From Cephalopachus bancanus (Eukaryota; Chordata; Mammalia; Primates; Tarsiidae): 64,000 bases of DNA. Below the pieces are notes generated by a model that ran no database searches, was not told where the DNA came from, and was given only the letters and a program-made list of their open reading frames with translations. This document shows positions 38,545 through 50,877 of the stretch, piece by piece (the first letter of the stretch is position 1; the number at the start of each line of letters is the position of its first letter). Location of the stretch: positions 2,418,001-2,482,000 of the forward strand of contig JAPVLO010000153.1 in NCBI GenBank assembly GCA_027257055.1. Direction: 5' to 3'. Position numbers and translations under genes: made by a program.

Positions 38545-40047
38545 CCTCTCAGACTTGGATATGACCATACAGAAATTCATATGGAAACATCAATGACCAT
38601 GAATAGCCAAAACAATCCTTAGCAAAAGAAACAAAGTGGGGGAAGTCACACTTCCAGACTTTAAACTTTACTATAAGGCTACAACAATCAAAACAGGCAT
38701 ATGGACCAATGGAACAGGATTAAGATTCTGGAAACACAACCTCAATTTCTCAACCAACACATATTTGATAAAGCCTCCACCAACAACCACTAGGGAGAGG
38801 AGAACCTGTTCAGCAAATGTGCTGAAAAGGTGCTGGGAAAACTGGTTGACCACATGCAGAAGATTGAAACAGGACCCCTACCTATCATTATGCACAAAAA
38901 TCAACTCTAAATGGATCAAAGACCTAAACATAAAACCTCAAACTGTAAGAATCTTAGAAAACTCAGGAAACATCCTTATGGAAATCGAAGCTGTCAACCA
39001 ACTCCTGGTCAAAATCCTAGGTGTCCATGCCATAAAAGATAAGATAGACAAGTGGGACCTCATCAAACTGAAAATCTTCTGCAAAGCAAAAGAAACCATC
39101 AAGAGAGTGGGGAGACAGCCCATAGAATGGGATAAAAATCTTTTCCAACTGTATATCTGACAAAAGCCTAATATCTAGTATCTACAAGGAACTCAAACGT
39201 GCCAAAAAGCAAAAAACCAAATAGCCCCATTACAAAGTAGGCAAAAGACATGAATAGACATTTCTCAAAAGAAATACGGGAAGCCAACAGACACATGAAA
39301 AAGTGCTCAGCCTCACTAAATATCAGAGAAATGCAAATCAAAACCACATTGAGATACCATCTAACCCCAGTAAGAATGACCATAATTAATAAAACAACAG
39401 ATGATGCCCGCGAGAATGCAGAGAAAAGAGAACATTTCTACACTGCTGGTGGGAATGCAGAATAGTTCAATCTCTATAGAAAACAGTGTGGTGATTTCTA
39501 AAATAACTAGAAATTGACCTTCCATATGACCCAGCAATCCCCCTACCGGGAATATAACCAGAGGAACTCAAATCATTCTACAAAAAAGATGCCTGCACAT
39601 GTTTACTGCGGCACTACTCACAATGGCAAAAACATGGAATCAATCATGCTGCCCATAGAAACTGAACTGGATTAAAAAAAATGTGCTCCACATACACAAT
39701 GGAATATTATGCAGCCATAAAAAAGGACAAACATATGGACTTCGCAGCAACTTGAATGGATTTAGTCAATCATACTCAGTGATCTATCACAGAAACAAAG
39801 AACAGAGTGCCATATGTTCTCATTCATAAGTGGACCTTGAACAATTATCATAATGCTATAAGAAAGGGATTGGCAGTATTGGGAAACTGCCAGGGAAGGT
39901 GGAATGGGATTGGCAGTTAAGGGAAACTGCTAGGGAAGGGAGGGGCACACTTTATTAACAAGGGTAACTGCATAATCAATGCTTGTATACCTAACCCTGA
40001 ATTGTATCCCACATCTTTAAAATAAAAAAATATTAAAAAATAAATAA
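38545..40047 (+). mobile_element. L1, 5'-truncated, ORF2 end plus 3' UTR
   Basis: About 1.5 kb: the C-terminal part of ORF2 (an open segment at 38636-39160 with GVHAIKDKIDKWDLIKLK), then a decayed remainder, the 3' UTR with two GGGAAACTGC blocks, and AATAAAAAAATATT at the end. It is the longest L1 piece here and the reference for the local lineage. The reverse-transcriptase and endonuclease domains are absent, so it is dead. Confidence 0.93.
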
Positions 40048-40470
40048 AGCAGGGGCTTTGCACACCAAATTACCAACAGCGAATACTTCTTTGAGAGGAT
40101 TTGGTGGGATTTCGGTGAATAAGTGTATCTTCCATTATTAACTTTATGTATACCTGTATTGTTTGATTAAAAACATTAATATAAATTCCATTTGTACTAA
40201 AAATAGTCAAGATAAAAAATAGTTCTCAAATTTTGGAGAGATCCTCTGATTCTGTGATAGTGTCCTTGCTAAAAAAAGTTATGAGAATTTCTACATGTGT
40301 TTTAGAATGATCTCCCTAGAGTTATAGCTTGTATTTCTAAATTTGACATCATGATTGAGTAGAAAAAAAAACATGATATGAAGGGAAAGGCAGAAAATTA
40401 GGTAACAGACACACCAGAATTCTGGAAGTTCTGTCTCTAAGGAATTGGCTTTGTAAAAGTAACTCTCTGT
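40048..40470. other. Intergenic DNA without recognised elements
   Basis: Short AT-rich stretch. No supported feature. Confidence 0.4.
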
Positions 40471-41845
40471 GGGTGTGTTAGTCTATAGTTGACCCTTGAA
40501 TAATGCAGGGGGTTAGGGACACAGACCCCCATGAAGTGGAAAATCCACACATAACTTTTGACTCTTCTCAAATTTAATTAGTAACCTTCTGCTGATGGAA
40601 GCCCTATGGATAACATAAAGAGTTGATTAATACATATCTTGTATATTATATTCTTACTATATTCTTACTATAAACTAAGCTAGAGAAAAGAAAATGTTAT
40701 TAAGAAAACCATAAGGAAGAGACAATACATTTACAGTATTGTGCTATTTATCGGTACAATAAGTTTACATCCTCTGTTTACAAGATTAATCCTCTGTTTG
40801 AAACGGTGGGTAACCACAACTGCAGGCCTCAGTCTATGGTACATATAAAGCAATTCAACTTTTTCTTGTAATGTCATGACTCGCATTTTGGGAGCCTTCC
40901 AGTGTCACTAATGGCTTTGTATGGATCACATCATGTTTTTCAAGGTTACAGTATCACCAAAAACTAATGGCAATAAAAAAAAATTACCTGTTCTTTGTGG
41001 CAGTGTGTCAGATGGTAGACTTTAAAGGACAAGGACTGGTGAGAGCCAAAATCTACTCAACCATGAAAGTTATATGACTTTCAAGAAGTTCAAGAGATTA
41101 TTTTTTATTGCAATACACAATGTACTGCAGAGACTAACTAGGGAGCAATTAGTATCACATGGCATTTTAAGTGAATATTGGCAACACTTGAGCTCATTGC
41201 AATAGCAACAGAAAGTGGCCATGAAGTTATTACAGTACTACAGTATGGACCACAGCTAATTTTATGCAGTTATGTATTATTACTACATCTTTACATTTGC
41301 TTACATTTCTCCTGACTGTGAATAATATTATGTTGGATCTACATTCGATACATTTTAACCTTTCAGGATAGATTTATGTATATTTCATGATAGTAAATGA
41401 TAAAACAGACCAGTATCTACATATATTTTATGCATTCATGACACATTTTTTCTTATTTTTTCCCAATATTTCTAGGCTTTGAGGCTCATCTGCAAGTTTT
41501 TTCAAATTGTCACAAAACTCTAAAAAAATTTTCAAAAAAAATCCATATGTAAATGAACTCACACTGTTCAAACCCATGTTGTCCGAGGGTCAACTGTACT
41601 TGGGCTGCCTTTGTAAAATACTACAGAATGAGTATCTGAAACAACAGAAAATTGCTTTCTCAGAGTTCTGGAGGTTGGAAGTCCAAGATCAAGGTGCCAG
41701 CAGGGTTGGTTTCTCTGAGGCCTTTCTTCTTGGCTTGCTGCCTTCCTGTTGTGTGTTTTTACCTGGCCTTTCTCCTATGACCCTGGAATCTCTCTGTGCA
41801 TCTTGTAAAGATATCTGTCGGATTGCATGAGTCTACTCTAATAGA
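40471..41845 (-). mobile_element. MLT1/MST-type LTR split by a Tigger-type element
   Basis: 41599-41845 reads, in reverse, as the 3' part of an ERVL-MaLR LTR (TTCTGGAGGTTGGAAGTCCA, CAAGGTGCCAGCAGGGTTGG). The outermost LTR bases (GTGTGTTAGTCTA) lie left of 40486. The DNA transposon between them explains the gap. Only LTR sequence is present, with no viral gene. Confidence 0.72.
40486..41596. mobile_element. Tigger-type (TcMar) non-autonomous DNA transposon
   Basis: About 1.1 kb with terminal inverted repeats: AGTTGACCCTTGAATAATGC on the left and, at the right end, the complement beginning CAGTTGACCCTCGGACAAC. TA target duplications lie at 40484-40485 and 41597-41598. The internal CTAGAGAAAAGAAAATGTTA is typical of this family. 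No transposase ORF remains. Confidence 0.82.
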
Positions 41846-41847
41846 AA

Positions 41848-42692
41848 ATTAGATAGCTACATGTGGAAAAATGAAACTTTATCCCTATCTCTTGTCTTAT
41901 TAAAAAATCAACCCAAGATGGATAAAGATTTAAATGTCAGACCTGAAACTACACAAATCCTAGGAGAAAACCTAGCAAAAACTCTTCTGGTCATTGGCCT
42001 AAGCAAATAATTTATGGCTAAGACCTCCAAAGCAAATGCAATAAAAGCAAAAATAAGTAAGTGGGACTTAATTACACTAAAAAACTTCTGCACAACAAAA
42101 GAAATAATCAAGAGTACCTAGGCCACCTACAGAATGGGAGAAGATATTCACAAACTATCCATCTGACAAAGGACTAATACCCAGAATCTACAAATAACCT
42201 AAACAAGTCAGAAAAAAAGCAATAACCCCATTAAAAAGTGGGCAAATTACATAAACAGGCATCTCTCAACAGAAGATATACAAATAACCCACCAACATAT
42301 GAAAAAATGCTCAATATCATTCAGCATCAAGGAAATACAAATTCAAACCACAATGAGATACCGCCTTATATATCAATCAGAATGGCCATTATGGAATTGA
42401 GATCATCATCCTAAGTGAAGTAATGCAGGAACAGAAAATCAAGCATTGCATGTTCTCAGTCATAAGTGGGAGCTAAACAAGGAACTGCAAAGGCCTATGG
42501 AATGGCATCATTGACACTGAAGGCTCAGAAGGGGTAGGGAGGAAAAACACCGTATTAGGCACAATGTGGAGATAGAGGGTGCACTTAAAACCCAGATTTC
42601 TTCATTACTATACAGTGCATCCATTTAACAAAAAATCATGTGTATCCCCTAAAGCTATTGAAATAAAAAAATAAAATCTTTAAAAAATAAAG
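41848..42692 (+). mobile_element. L1, 5'-truncated
   Basis: A second ORF2-end/3' UTR fragment with a different 3' end (ATCCCCTAAAGCTATTGAAA, then AATAAAAAAATAAAA), so it is a different and older L1 subfamily. It appears to have landed in the MLT1 LTR. Internal deletions are visible around 42395. Confidence 0.88.
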
Positions 42693-42697
42693 ATGTC

Positions 42698-43676
42698 ATG
42701 TTCCATCGTGTATATGTACCACATATCCAGTCCAATTTTGATTGGTAGCACGGTTAGTTCCATGTTTTTGCTATTGTGACTAATGCTGCAATAAACATGT
42801 ATGTGCAGGCATATTTTCCATAGAGTGATTTGAGTTCCTCCAGGTATATGTCCAGAAGGGATTTCTGGGTTATATGGAAGGTTGATTTTTAGATCTTTTA
42901 GAAATCACCACACTGTTTTCCACAGAGGTTATACTAGTTTACACTCCCACCAATGGTGTAGAAATGTTACCTTTCCCTCACATCCTCTCCAGCATCTGAT
43001 TTTTGAGTTATTGGTGATGACCATCCTGACTGGAGTGAGGTGGTATCTCAGTGTGGTTTTAATTTGAATTTCTTTGATGACTAGTGAGGCTGAGCATTTT
43101 TTCATGTATCTGTTGGCTTCTCGTATGTCTTCTTCTGAGAATCATCTATTCATATCTTTTGCCCACTTTTTAATAGGGTTGGTTGTTTGTTTCCTTTTGG
43201 CACATTTGAGTTCCTTGTAGATCCTGGATGCTAGGCCTTTGTCAGATATACAGTTGGCAAATATTTTTTCCCATTCTGTGGCTGTCTCCCCACTCTCTTG
43301 ACGGTTTCTTTTGCTTTGCAGAAGCTTTTCAGTTTTATGAAGTCCCACTTCTCTGTCTTATCTTTTGTGGCTTCACAGCAACTTGGATGGATTTAGAGTC
43401 TATAATATTCAGTTATCTATCATAGGAACAAAGATCTGAGTACCACATGTACTCACTCAAATTTGGGCCCTGAATATTTGTCATAATACTTTAAGAAAGA
43501 GATTGGCAATAGTGGGACACTGCCAGGGGAGGAGGGGCGCATGTAACATCAATAAAGATATCCAAACTTTACATGCATGAGGACCACTTAGGTACCTAAC
43601 CCTAAATTATACCCTACACCTTTAAAATAAAAATAATAATTAAAAAAATAAAAGTAGTCATATATCTAAAAAAAAA
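42698..43676 (+). mobile_element. L1 with 5' inversion (twin priming)
   Basis: 42698-43370 is L1 ORF2 end in reverse orientation. 43371-43676 is the adjoining L1 3' part in forward orientation, ending in poly-A. About 35-40 bp of L1 is missing at the switch. Both outer ends carry AAAGATGTC (42689-42697 and 43677-43685), so this was a single event. It inserted into the A-tail of the L1 at 41848-42692. Confidence 0.92.
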
Positions 43677-43790
43677 AAAGATGTCTTTTATGGGTTTGCT
43701 GATATAGGCACAGATACTTTCCCTTCCCACCTCAGATAAGTCCTCTGCACTTGTGATATCACTCCATTAAACAAACAGAACAAAATTACT

Positions 43791-44097
43791 TTTTTCTTTT
43801 CTGTTTTTTTTTTTTTTTTGAGTCAGGATCTCACTCTGTCACCCAAGTTGAAGTGCAGTGGCACCATTCAATCTCACCACAGCCTTGACCTCCTGGGCTC
43901 AGGTGATCCTTTTGCCTTAGCTGCCCACGTAGCCAGAAATACAGGTGTGCAACCACACCACAGTGATTTTTTGATTTTGTTGTAGAGAAAGATCTTGCTA
44001 TGTTGCTCAGGCTGGGTCAAACTCCTGGCCTCAAGCAATCCTCTCACCTCGGCCTCCCAAAGTGCTGGGATTATGGGTGTGAGCCACTGCACTGGAC
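43791..44097 (-). mobile_element. Alu, full length
   Basis: Reverse Alu with a 17-T tail. Flanks contain AACAAAATTAC / AACAAAATTAT. Older than the local young subfamily. Confidence 0.9.
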
Positions 44098-44101
44098 CCA
44101 A

Positions 44102-44962
44102 AACAAAATTATTTCATTGATTAATGGAGTTCCATAGTAAAATAAGTTTTAACTTGGGAAATGAAGACTTATGCTCCCCAAGCCAAATATGAGTTTACCA
44201 GTTGATCAACAGTAGCATCCTTCAGAAACTGTGGCTTTCTTGGGTCTTTTACAGTGAGTACCATGTGTGACGAAGGCTACAAAAACGAGCCCTTTAAAGT
44301 GAAGTCCAGACAGAATTGATTGTTGTTCCCTAGAAAGGATTCACTTCAGAAATTTGATTAGTATGGAATGAGCTTTTCTGAGAATTCCACAGGTGTGGCC
44401 TCAATGCTGTGAGTTGCTTAACAGAAAGCATTGAACTTGGACTCAGTAGGCCTTCAGGAGCAGTCACATGGTGGGGAGCATAGACTTGTGACCTTTCTAG
44501 GGTCCACAGGGCAACTTCCAGTAATTGAGATTACATTCTCACAAATGTAATCACAAGGAAGCTATGCGCATGGATCTTGATTGGTAGTGATTGTAGCCTT
44601 GGGAATGTTGCTCCTTCTAGCAACTGGGATACTTTTGGTTACAATCTTAAACTAACCATTGGGATTTTATTACAGGTCTTAACACTAGCTGGTTGTGTGG
44701 CTTCAGGCTTACTACTTAACTTTTTTTGCACACCAGTTCCCTTATGGATAAGTGAAAGATAGGGGAAGGTGTTCTTTATCTTTCAAGTATAATGTCCTAT
44801 AACTTTGCAATGGTAATGGAAGCACAGTTAATAAATATAACTCACTAACACCCTTTCATGAAAGCAAAGTGAGAGTTTCTGCAGTTATATAGTTAATTTA
44901 TATATTTAAAAATCGTATTCTCTGATTATTAAATGAGAACTGAAAATGAGCTAATTTGGATT
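44102..44962. other. Intergenic DNA with a MIR trace
   Basis: 44680-44760 (CTAGCTGGTTGTGTGGCTTC) resembles a forward MIR. The rest is unrecognised. Confidence 0.4.
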
Positions 44963-44979
44963 TGTTATTTAATTTTTTT

Positions 44980-45256
44980 GAGTTGGAGTCTCACTCTGTC
45001 ACCCAGACTGGAGTGCAGTGGCCGCTCCTGGCCACCGCAGCCTCAACCTGCTGGGCTCCGGCGATCCTTCCGCCTCAGCCTTCCAAGTAGCCAGAATTAC
45101 AGGCAGGTGCTACCACGCCCGGCTAATTTTTTGATTTATTGTAGAGATGAAGTCTCGCCAAGCTGCCCAGGTGTGTCTCGAAACCGCGGGCTCAGGCAAT
45201 CCACCTACCTCAGCCTCCCAAAGCGCAGGATTACAGGCTGAGCTACTGAGCCTGAC
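44980..45256 (-). mobile_element. Alu, young local subfamily
   Basis: Full-length reverse copy with the duplication TGTTATTTAATTTTTT on both sides (from 44963 and from 45257). The sense strand shows AGCTCAGCCTGTAA, the A-box deletion of the subfamily. Confidence 0.94.
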
Positions 45257-45273
45257 TGTTATTTAATTTTTTA

Positions 45274-46083
45274 AAGCATTTGACTTTTAGTGGAAGGAAG
45301 CACATAAGTTATAAAAACCAAATATCTCCAAATTCATAGTTAAGGCCTAGAATTATTCAATTCTAGCTCCTAAAACATTCCCATCTTTAATATACTATGG
45401 TTATAATTTATGCTCCATAATATGTCCCTAAATATTATATAATGTCCCCAAAATATCAATTAAATTACTTTAACTAGGCTATGCTTGGAGGTGAAATGTT
45501 TCAATATGCTGTATATCCTTGCTGATATATTTTAGAAAGCTTTTTGAACATAACTTTAAATCAATTGGGTTTCCTATAAAATTTTAATGAGAAAATTCAA
45601 TTGATCAGACCAGAGTATTTCGTTGTACTTTCACTAATAATCCCTGCGTATTTAGGCAAGTCACTTGACTTCTCTAATCATCAATTTTCTCAACACAGGA
45701 TAAGAGAAGAGGCAATGTCTAAGATGCTTCTTTTTATCTCATATTCTGTTTAAAGTCACATCCTCCGCTTCCTCTTCCTCCTATTTAAAAAATCCTTTTA
45801 GTTATTTTTATTCTAATACTCCCCCCTCCTAAAACTCCCTCAGTTTCCCTACAGTGTCAGTATTACCCCGAGTTATTACTATTAAATGCTTTCTGGGTTT
45901 TTTTTTTCCTCTCCAACACTTGTGACTCCATTTATATGCATCTGTTTTTTCCTTCCCCTATCTTTCACTTATCCACAAGGAAACTGAGGTGCTGTATTCT
46001 GGGAATACAGCAGTGAATACACGATGTTTTAGCAAGTGAGCATTCTTTACCTTTTTAATACAGATCCTTATGCTTTCATTTCA
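45274..46083. other. Intergenic DNA with a MIR trace
   Basis: 45640-45740 (GGCAAGTCACTTGACTTCTC) is a diverged forward MIR. No gene was found. Confidence 0.4.
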
Positions 46084-46325
46084 CACAGAAACTGAAAACC
46101 GAATACTGCATATTTTCACTTATAAGTGGGAACTAAACACTGAGTACACATGAGTGTAAGGATGGGAGCAACAGACACTGGGGATTTCCCAAAGGGGAAA
46201 AGGGTACCATGCTCTCCATTTGGGTGATGGGCTCAACAGAAGCCCGAACTTCACCATCACACGGCATAGCAAACCTGCACATGTACCCCTTGAATATAAA
46301 TTTTTCTTAAGAAAGGAAAAAAATT
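46084..46325 (+). mobile_element. L1 3' end, older subfamily
   Basis: CACTTATAAGTGGGAACTAA, GATGGGCTCAACAGAAGCCC and CTGCACATGTACCCCTTGAA are the classic older-primate L1 3' UTR. It is 5'-truncated. Confidence 0.88.
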
Positions 46326-46513
46326 TAAATGCCTTGATTTACAATGACTTGAAGAGGAAATGTTGATAGCTCTTCTGTGGTGCTTGCTGTGGACTATTTA
46401 TTACCCCCGTAAATCCTGGCCAGAGAATAGACACAGAGATTAGCAGATTAGAAGTGCAGATGACTGAAACCCGAGTCAGTTGCCTAATGCATGGCTAAAA
46501 TTTTCCACAAATT

Positions 46514-46704
46514 TGACCTCCTCCATTTCCAACCTGGGCTGGTTCACCACTCCTTAGACAACCTGGTGGTCCCCTGCTCCTGGGAGGTCACCATATTGAT
46601 GCTGAACTTAGTGCGGACACCCGATCAGCATAGCACACTGTAGCCCAGAACTCCTGGACTCAAGTGATCCTCCAGCCTCAGCCTCACGCACCATGGCACC
46701 TGGC
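46514..46704 (-). pseudogene. 7SL (SRP) RNA pseudogene, tailless
   Basis: Read on the minus strand it begins at the 7SL 5' end (GCCAGGTGCCATGGTGCG), lacks about 20 nt of the 5' domain (CTGTAGTCCCAGCTACTC in the parent), and continues through the SRP-specific region absent from Alu (TGCGCTATGCCGATCGGGTG-like text, then CACTAAGTTCAGCATCAATA). It stops inside the RNA at GGAGGAGGTC. No poly-A tail follows. The flanks AAATTTTCCACAAATTT (46497-46513) and AAATTTTCCATAAATTT (46705-46721) are a target duplication. It is not a functional SRP RNA gene. Confidence 0.93.
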
Positions 46705-46929
46705 AAATTTTCCATAAATTTTATCAATCAAATACTTAGCAAATATACGCCAGGCTAGATGTAAGACTGTCCTTGATCCCAAGAAATGTATACTTTTAAC
46801 AAAGGGAGTTACTGTTGATATATCTGAACTATTCAGAGAATTATCAATGCCAAACTGTGTAAAACTAACTGCAATTGCCTTAGAAATGCATAGATCTGTG
46901 GAGCATCCTTAAGGAAAAATAATATCTAT

Positions 46930-47100
46930 GATTCTTTCATGCATTACTTCATTCAGCAAATTATTTAGTGGCTATAATTCATTGAACCTTTCTAAATTCT
47001 GGGAATACAGCAGTGAACAAAATGGAAATAAATCTTTGCCCATACAGAATTTTTTGTGTGTTTGCATTCTAATAGAAGGAGGTAAGAAAGAATAGATAAG
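46930..47100 (+). mobile_element. L2-like fragment
   Basis: TTCATTCAGCAAATTATTTA and CTGGGAATACAGCAGTGAAC are typical of L2. A shorter similar piece lies near 46000-46025. Confidence 0.6.

Positions 47101-47138
<38 letters not shown>
47101..47138. repeat. (TA)n microsatellite
   Basis: Uninterrupted TA dinucleotides over about 36 bp. Confidence 0.97.
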
Positions 47139-48499
47139 TATGGAATTAAAAGAATATTGAGGTTAGTAATGTAGGCACAGAGAATATTCTAAGAAGTATT
47201 ATAATCAGTATCAAGTATAAGCCATCACAGTATCAAGCTAACCCTCTCCTTTTATAAATAAGGAAGCTGAGACTCTGAGGCGTTAACTAATATAACAAAG
47301 GTCAGTCAGTTTATTAACAAGAAAGGAATAAAATCTAGACTCCCCATCTTCTAGTCTAGGGTTTGTTCCAGTATGCATTGGCCTCTTAGCTAGTCAAGTA
47401 ATACAGTTATAGAGGTGGGAGAGAGCAGAGCTTGTGTGGGAACAACACGACACTTTGTGGGTCAGATACTTTGTTTTGGGGAGAAGGTGGAAGATATGTT
47501 AGATGGGAAAGATACTGCCAAATCTGAAAAGCCAGAGAAGTTTGGATTTGATGTGGTAAAGGAAAGACATGAATAAAATGATCCTTACGCAGTTCTGAAA
47601 ATATTTAGATGATTACAAATATATTTAATTAAAAAGGTTATTTCTTGTACAGTAACTCTCTTCTCTTTTACTTTTCTTCCTCCATAGTTCCCTAAGAAAT
47701 AAGTCCTTGGGTTAATTTTGCCTACCATCAGGTAGAGCAGTGCAGTTTTCTGAGACTATCAAAGTTATTATGCTGTGGTTTGTCTTAAAACTAGAAATTA
47801 GGCATTTCGGATAAACACAAATATTTGATTGCAGGTCCACATTTAGGGATTAAAATGCTGGTGAAATGCACACTGAGTGGGAACTAAATCTCGACATTAA
47901 ATTTGATAAAATGAGCAAGTTGAATCAGATACAAGTTGAGAGATGCCGTTACTCATACTTTCATCGTAAATTGGGAGTTAAGTACTTAAGCTCCGTCAGG
48001 ACCCAATGCATAAATTATAAACCTGATCATACATTTCCTTAAGTGCAGCAGTCATTGTTGCTGATTCATTTTCATTTCAAGTTTCCAACAAATAATGGAG
48101 AGAGAGAGAGAGAGAGCGCGAGATAGGCCAGCAACAAAACACACAAGGATTTACTTAAAGATAGAAAGATGCCAACAATGGATGTAGATGAAGAACAGCT
48201 TTGATTTGTTACTTCTCTTTGAGAAGGAACAATAGTTACAAGAAAGAAGAAAATACATGCATTAGCATTTTTACCCCAAGTTCAGAAAATTATCAAATAG
48301 GGCAAATAAATGTTATATTTGTTGTGGATAACATGTTAGATATGGGTACTCACTTTGGCCTCAGTCCAAAGCATGTCCTGTTTTGAGATGTGATGAGTAT
48401 TTTGAAAAGGCTCTAGGAGCTTGTGTGTAAAGTTATAACCAAGGAATTGTGAGCCTTTATCACCTAGGGGTCTTGAAATACATTCAGGAACTTTGGTAT
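47139..48499. other. Intergenic DNA without recognised elements
   Basis: Unique-looking DNA apart from a GA-dinucleotide tract at 48099-48123. No gene was found. Confidence 0.45.
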
Positions 48500-49307
48500 G
48501 CTGCCAACAAACATATATTTAAAAATGTTCAGCTTCACTAATCATCAGAGAAATCCAAATCAAAACTATGATGAGAGACCATCTCACACTGGTCAGGATG
48601 GCTACTATTAAAAAGTCAAAAAATAAAAAATGTTGAAACTGCAAAGAAAAGGTAACGCTTCTACACTGTTCATGGGAATGTAAGCTACTTCGTTTGTGGA
48701 AAACAGTGGAGCATTTTCTCAGAGAACTAAAAACTGAGCTACCATATGACCCAGCAATCCTACTTCTAAGAATATACCCAGAGAAACATAAATTGCTCTG
48801 CCAAAAATATACCTGCACATGTATGTTTATTACAGCACTATTCACAACAGTAAAAATATGGAATCAACCAAGATGCCTATTAAAGTGGATTGGATAGAGA
48901 AAATGTGGTACATATACACAATGGAATACTATGCAGTCAAAAAGACAAACAAAATTATGTCTTTTGCAGCAACACATATATAGCTGAAGACCACTATTCC
49001 AAGTGAACTATCACAGAAAAAAAAATCCTGAGTATTGCACACATTCTCACTCGTAAGTGGGCCTTAAACATTGGGAATGTGAACACAAAGGCAAGAACAA
49101 CTAATGTTAGTGACTGCTAAAGGAGGGAGTGAGGAGAAAGGAGGGATAATGGGCACACAACCATCCATTGGGTATCATGTCCACCACCGGGGGAGAGAGG
49201 GCTTGCTGGAAACCCAAATCTCATCAGTACTCAGTTTACTTATGTAGCAAATCCTCACATGTAACCCACAACTAAAAACAAACAAAAACAAAAAAACAAA
49301 AACAATA
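48500..49307 (+). mobile_element. L1, 5'-truncated
   Basis: ORF2 end (TACCATATGACCCAGCAATC) to 3' UTR and a CAAAAACAAAAAAAC-type tail. Frameshifts and stops throughout. Confidence 0.9.
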
Positions 49308-49339
49308 TGCATTTTGAGCCCCAAGAAACTTTAAGAAAC

Positions 49340-49533
49340 AGCTTACATTCCTACCAACAGTGTAGAATCATCCCTTTTCTTTGCGGCCTCACCAATATCT
49401 GTTTTTTTGAATTTTTAATGGTAGCCATCCTGACCAGTGTGAGGTGGTATCTTATTGTAGTTTTGATTTGCATTTCTCTAATGATTAGCAAAGCTGAGCA
49501 GTTTTTCATATTTGTTGGCTGCATAGCAAGATT
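49340..49533 (-). mobile_element. Internal L1 fragment without tail, flanked by a duplication
   Basis: 194 bp of reverse L1 ORF2-end sequence (CATCCTGACCAGTGTGAGGT). It lacks both the L1 5' part and the entire 3' UTR and poly-A, yet is bounded by the exact 11-bp repeat CTTTAAGAAAC (49329-49339 and 49534-49544). Confidence 0.88.
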
Positions 49534-49544
49534 CTTTAAGAAAC

Positions 49545-50877
49545 TCTCATGACGCTGTTCATTTCAAACAGGTATTCAGTGCACTTTAAAGTCTACTTAG
49601 ATTTTTATGTTTTATTGTTGGAGTCAGGGAGAAGGTATTAGCTCTAATACTATCTTATATTTATTGCAAATTTCCTATCAAGGACCAGAATCATTTAAAT
49701 AATTAATACCAAAAAATGTTCCCCTACAAATTCACTTTATTTGCAGGCTTTTAGTTGCCTTAGGGTTTATGAGTCATGAAACAAACATGCCTCTAAGTGA
49801 GAAAGATATTTATCACTGAATTTAAATATTCTGTTAGAAGTCAGAAGAGGAGTCATGCTCAGGCCTTCATCCAGAATATACAAAATACATACCTGCAAGG
49901 TTTGGGCATGTGGTCACATGGGAGCATGTACTGCAAGGTTCAGGCAGAAGGTAAGACGCTCATTACTTTGTCAGTCTTCAAAAACTTTTTCTTCTTCTCA
50001 GTTATTCATTCCTAATGTTTATGTCTGAGATAATTTGCTTCATGTGGGGGAAATGGTTAGGTGCTTGAAAAACTCTCGCAGGTGTCTATATGATGCTATA
50101 TAGCATGATAGCCATGATAGTGGTCCTGAATGGTCATGAAATGTTTCAATTCATTTACTCTGTTCAATAAGTAAGAATGTAATAAAATGGATAAGACAAA
50201 CATTTTATGTATTTAAAGAGGTAAACTTGGGCTAGTTAGAAAATCCATTCATATTATGTACTTCATTCCACGACAAGGAGAGAAAATTAGTAGTATTTAG
50301 TAGCACATGTGTTATATACTCAGAAGAGTGGCAGGCACTTCGAGTGGTGGTGGTGGGGGCTCTGTACATGACTCAGGACATGGAAGTGGCCTTGAAAAAT
50401 TTGTCCTGTGTCTGTCACCATGCGAGATGTTAGGGAAATGAAGTCTCTTGCTCTCACAGAATAGCAAAGGCGGTAAGGACAGACAGGGTTGAGTGCTTGG
50501 TGGGTCACGTTAGAAATCTGAATACACTTCCCTAATGGTTATTAGGTCCTTCTGTAAGAACAGATCTACTTCTCCATAGGTATAACTTTATAAAATGTGG
50601 TAAATTTCCAAGACTGGCTCACATTGGTCTTTTTATTCTATAATATACCCAAGGTTCGGAGTTCTGTAATTTCTATTTAGCATGAAGTCTTTTTTTATTA
50701 CTAAACCAATGGATTCAAACCACTAATACTCTAAGGATCTTGATAAAAATTGAATCTGGATGGCCAGGAGAAGACAGGAATAGTCTGAATTGTTGAACAT
50801 ACAAAAACAGAGAAGACAGGGTGGGAAAGGGAAGACTAGGCATCTTAGGCAGGAAAACAGTAGGCAGAATACATAAA
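49545..50877. other. Intergenic DNA without recognised elements
   Basis: No supported feature. Confidence 0.45.

Noticed and set aside
38636..39160. 174-codon ORF as a possible gene
   Set aside because: C-terminal remnant of L1 ORF2 in a 5'-truncated element, without endonuclease or reverse-transcriptase domains.
41507..41830. 107-codon ORF
   Set aside because: It is a chimera of the Tigger-type element end and the MLT1 LTR.
48099..48123. GA tract and other short tandem repeats as a CRISPR-like array
   Set aside because: Simple dinucleotide repeats in mammalian DNA. There are no spaced direct repeats anywhere in the window.
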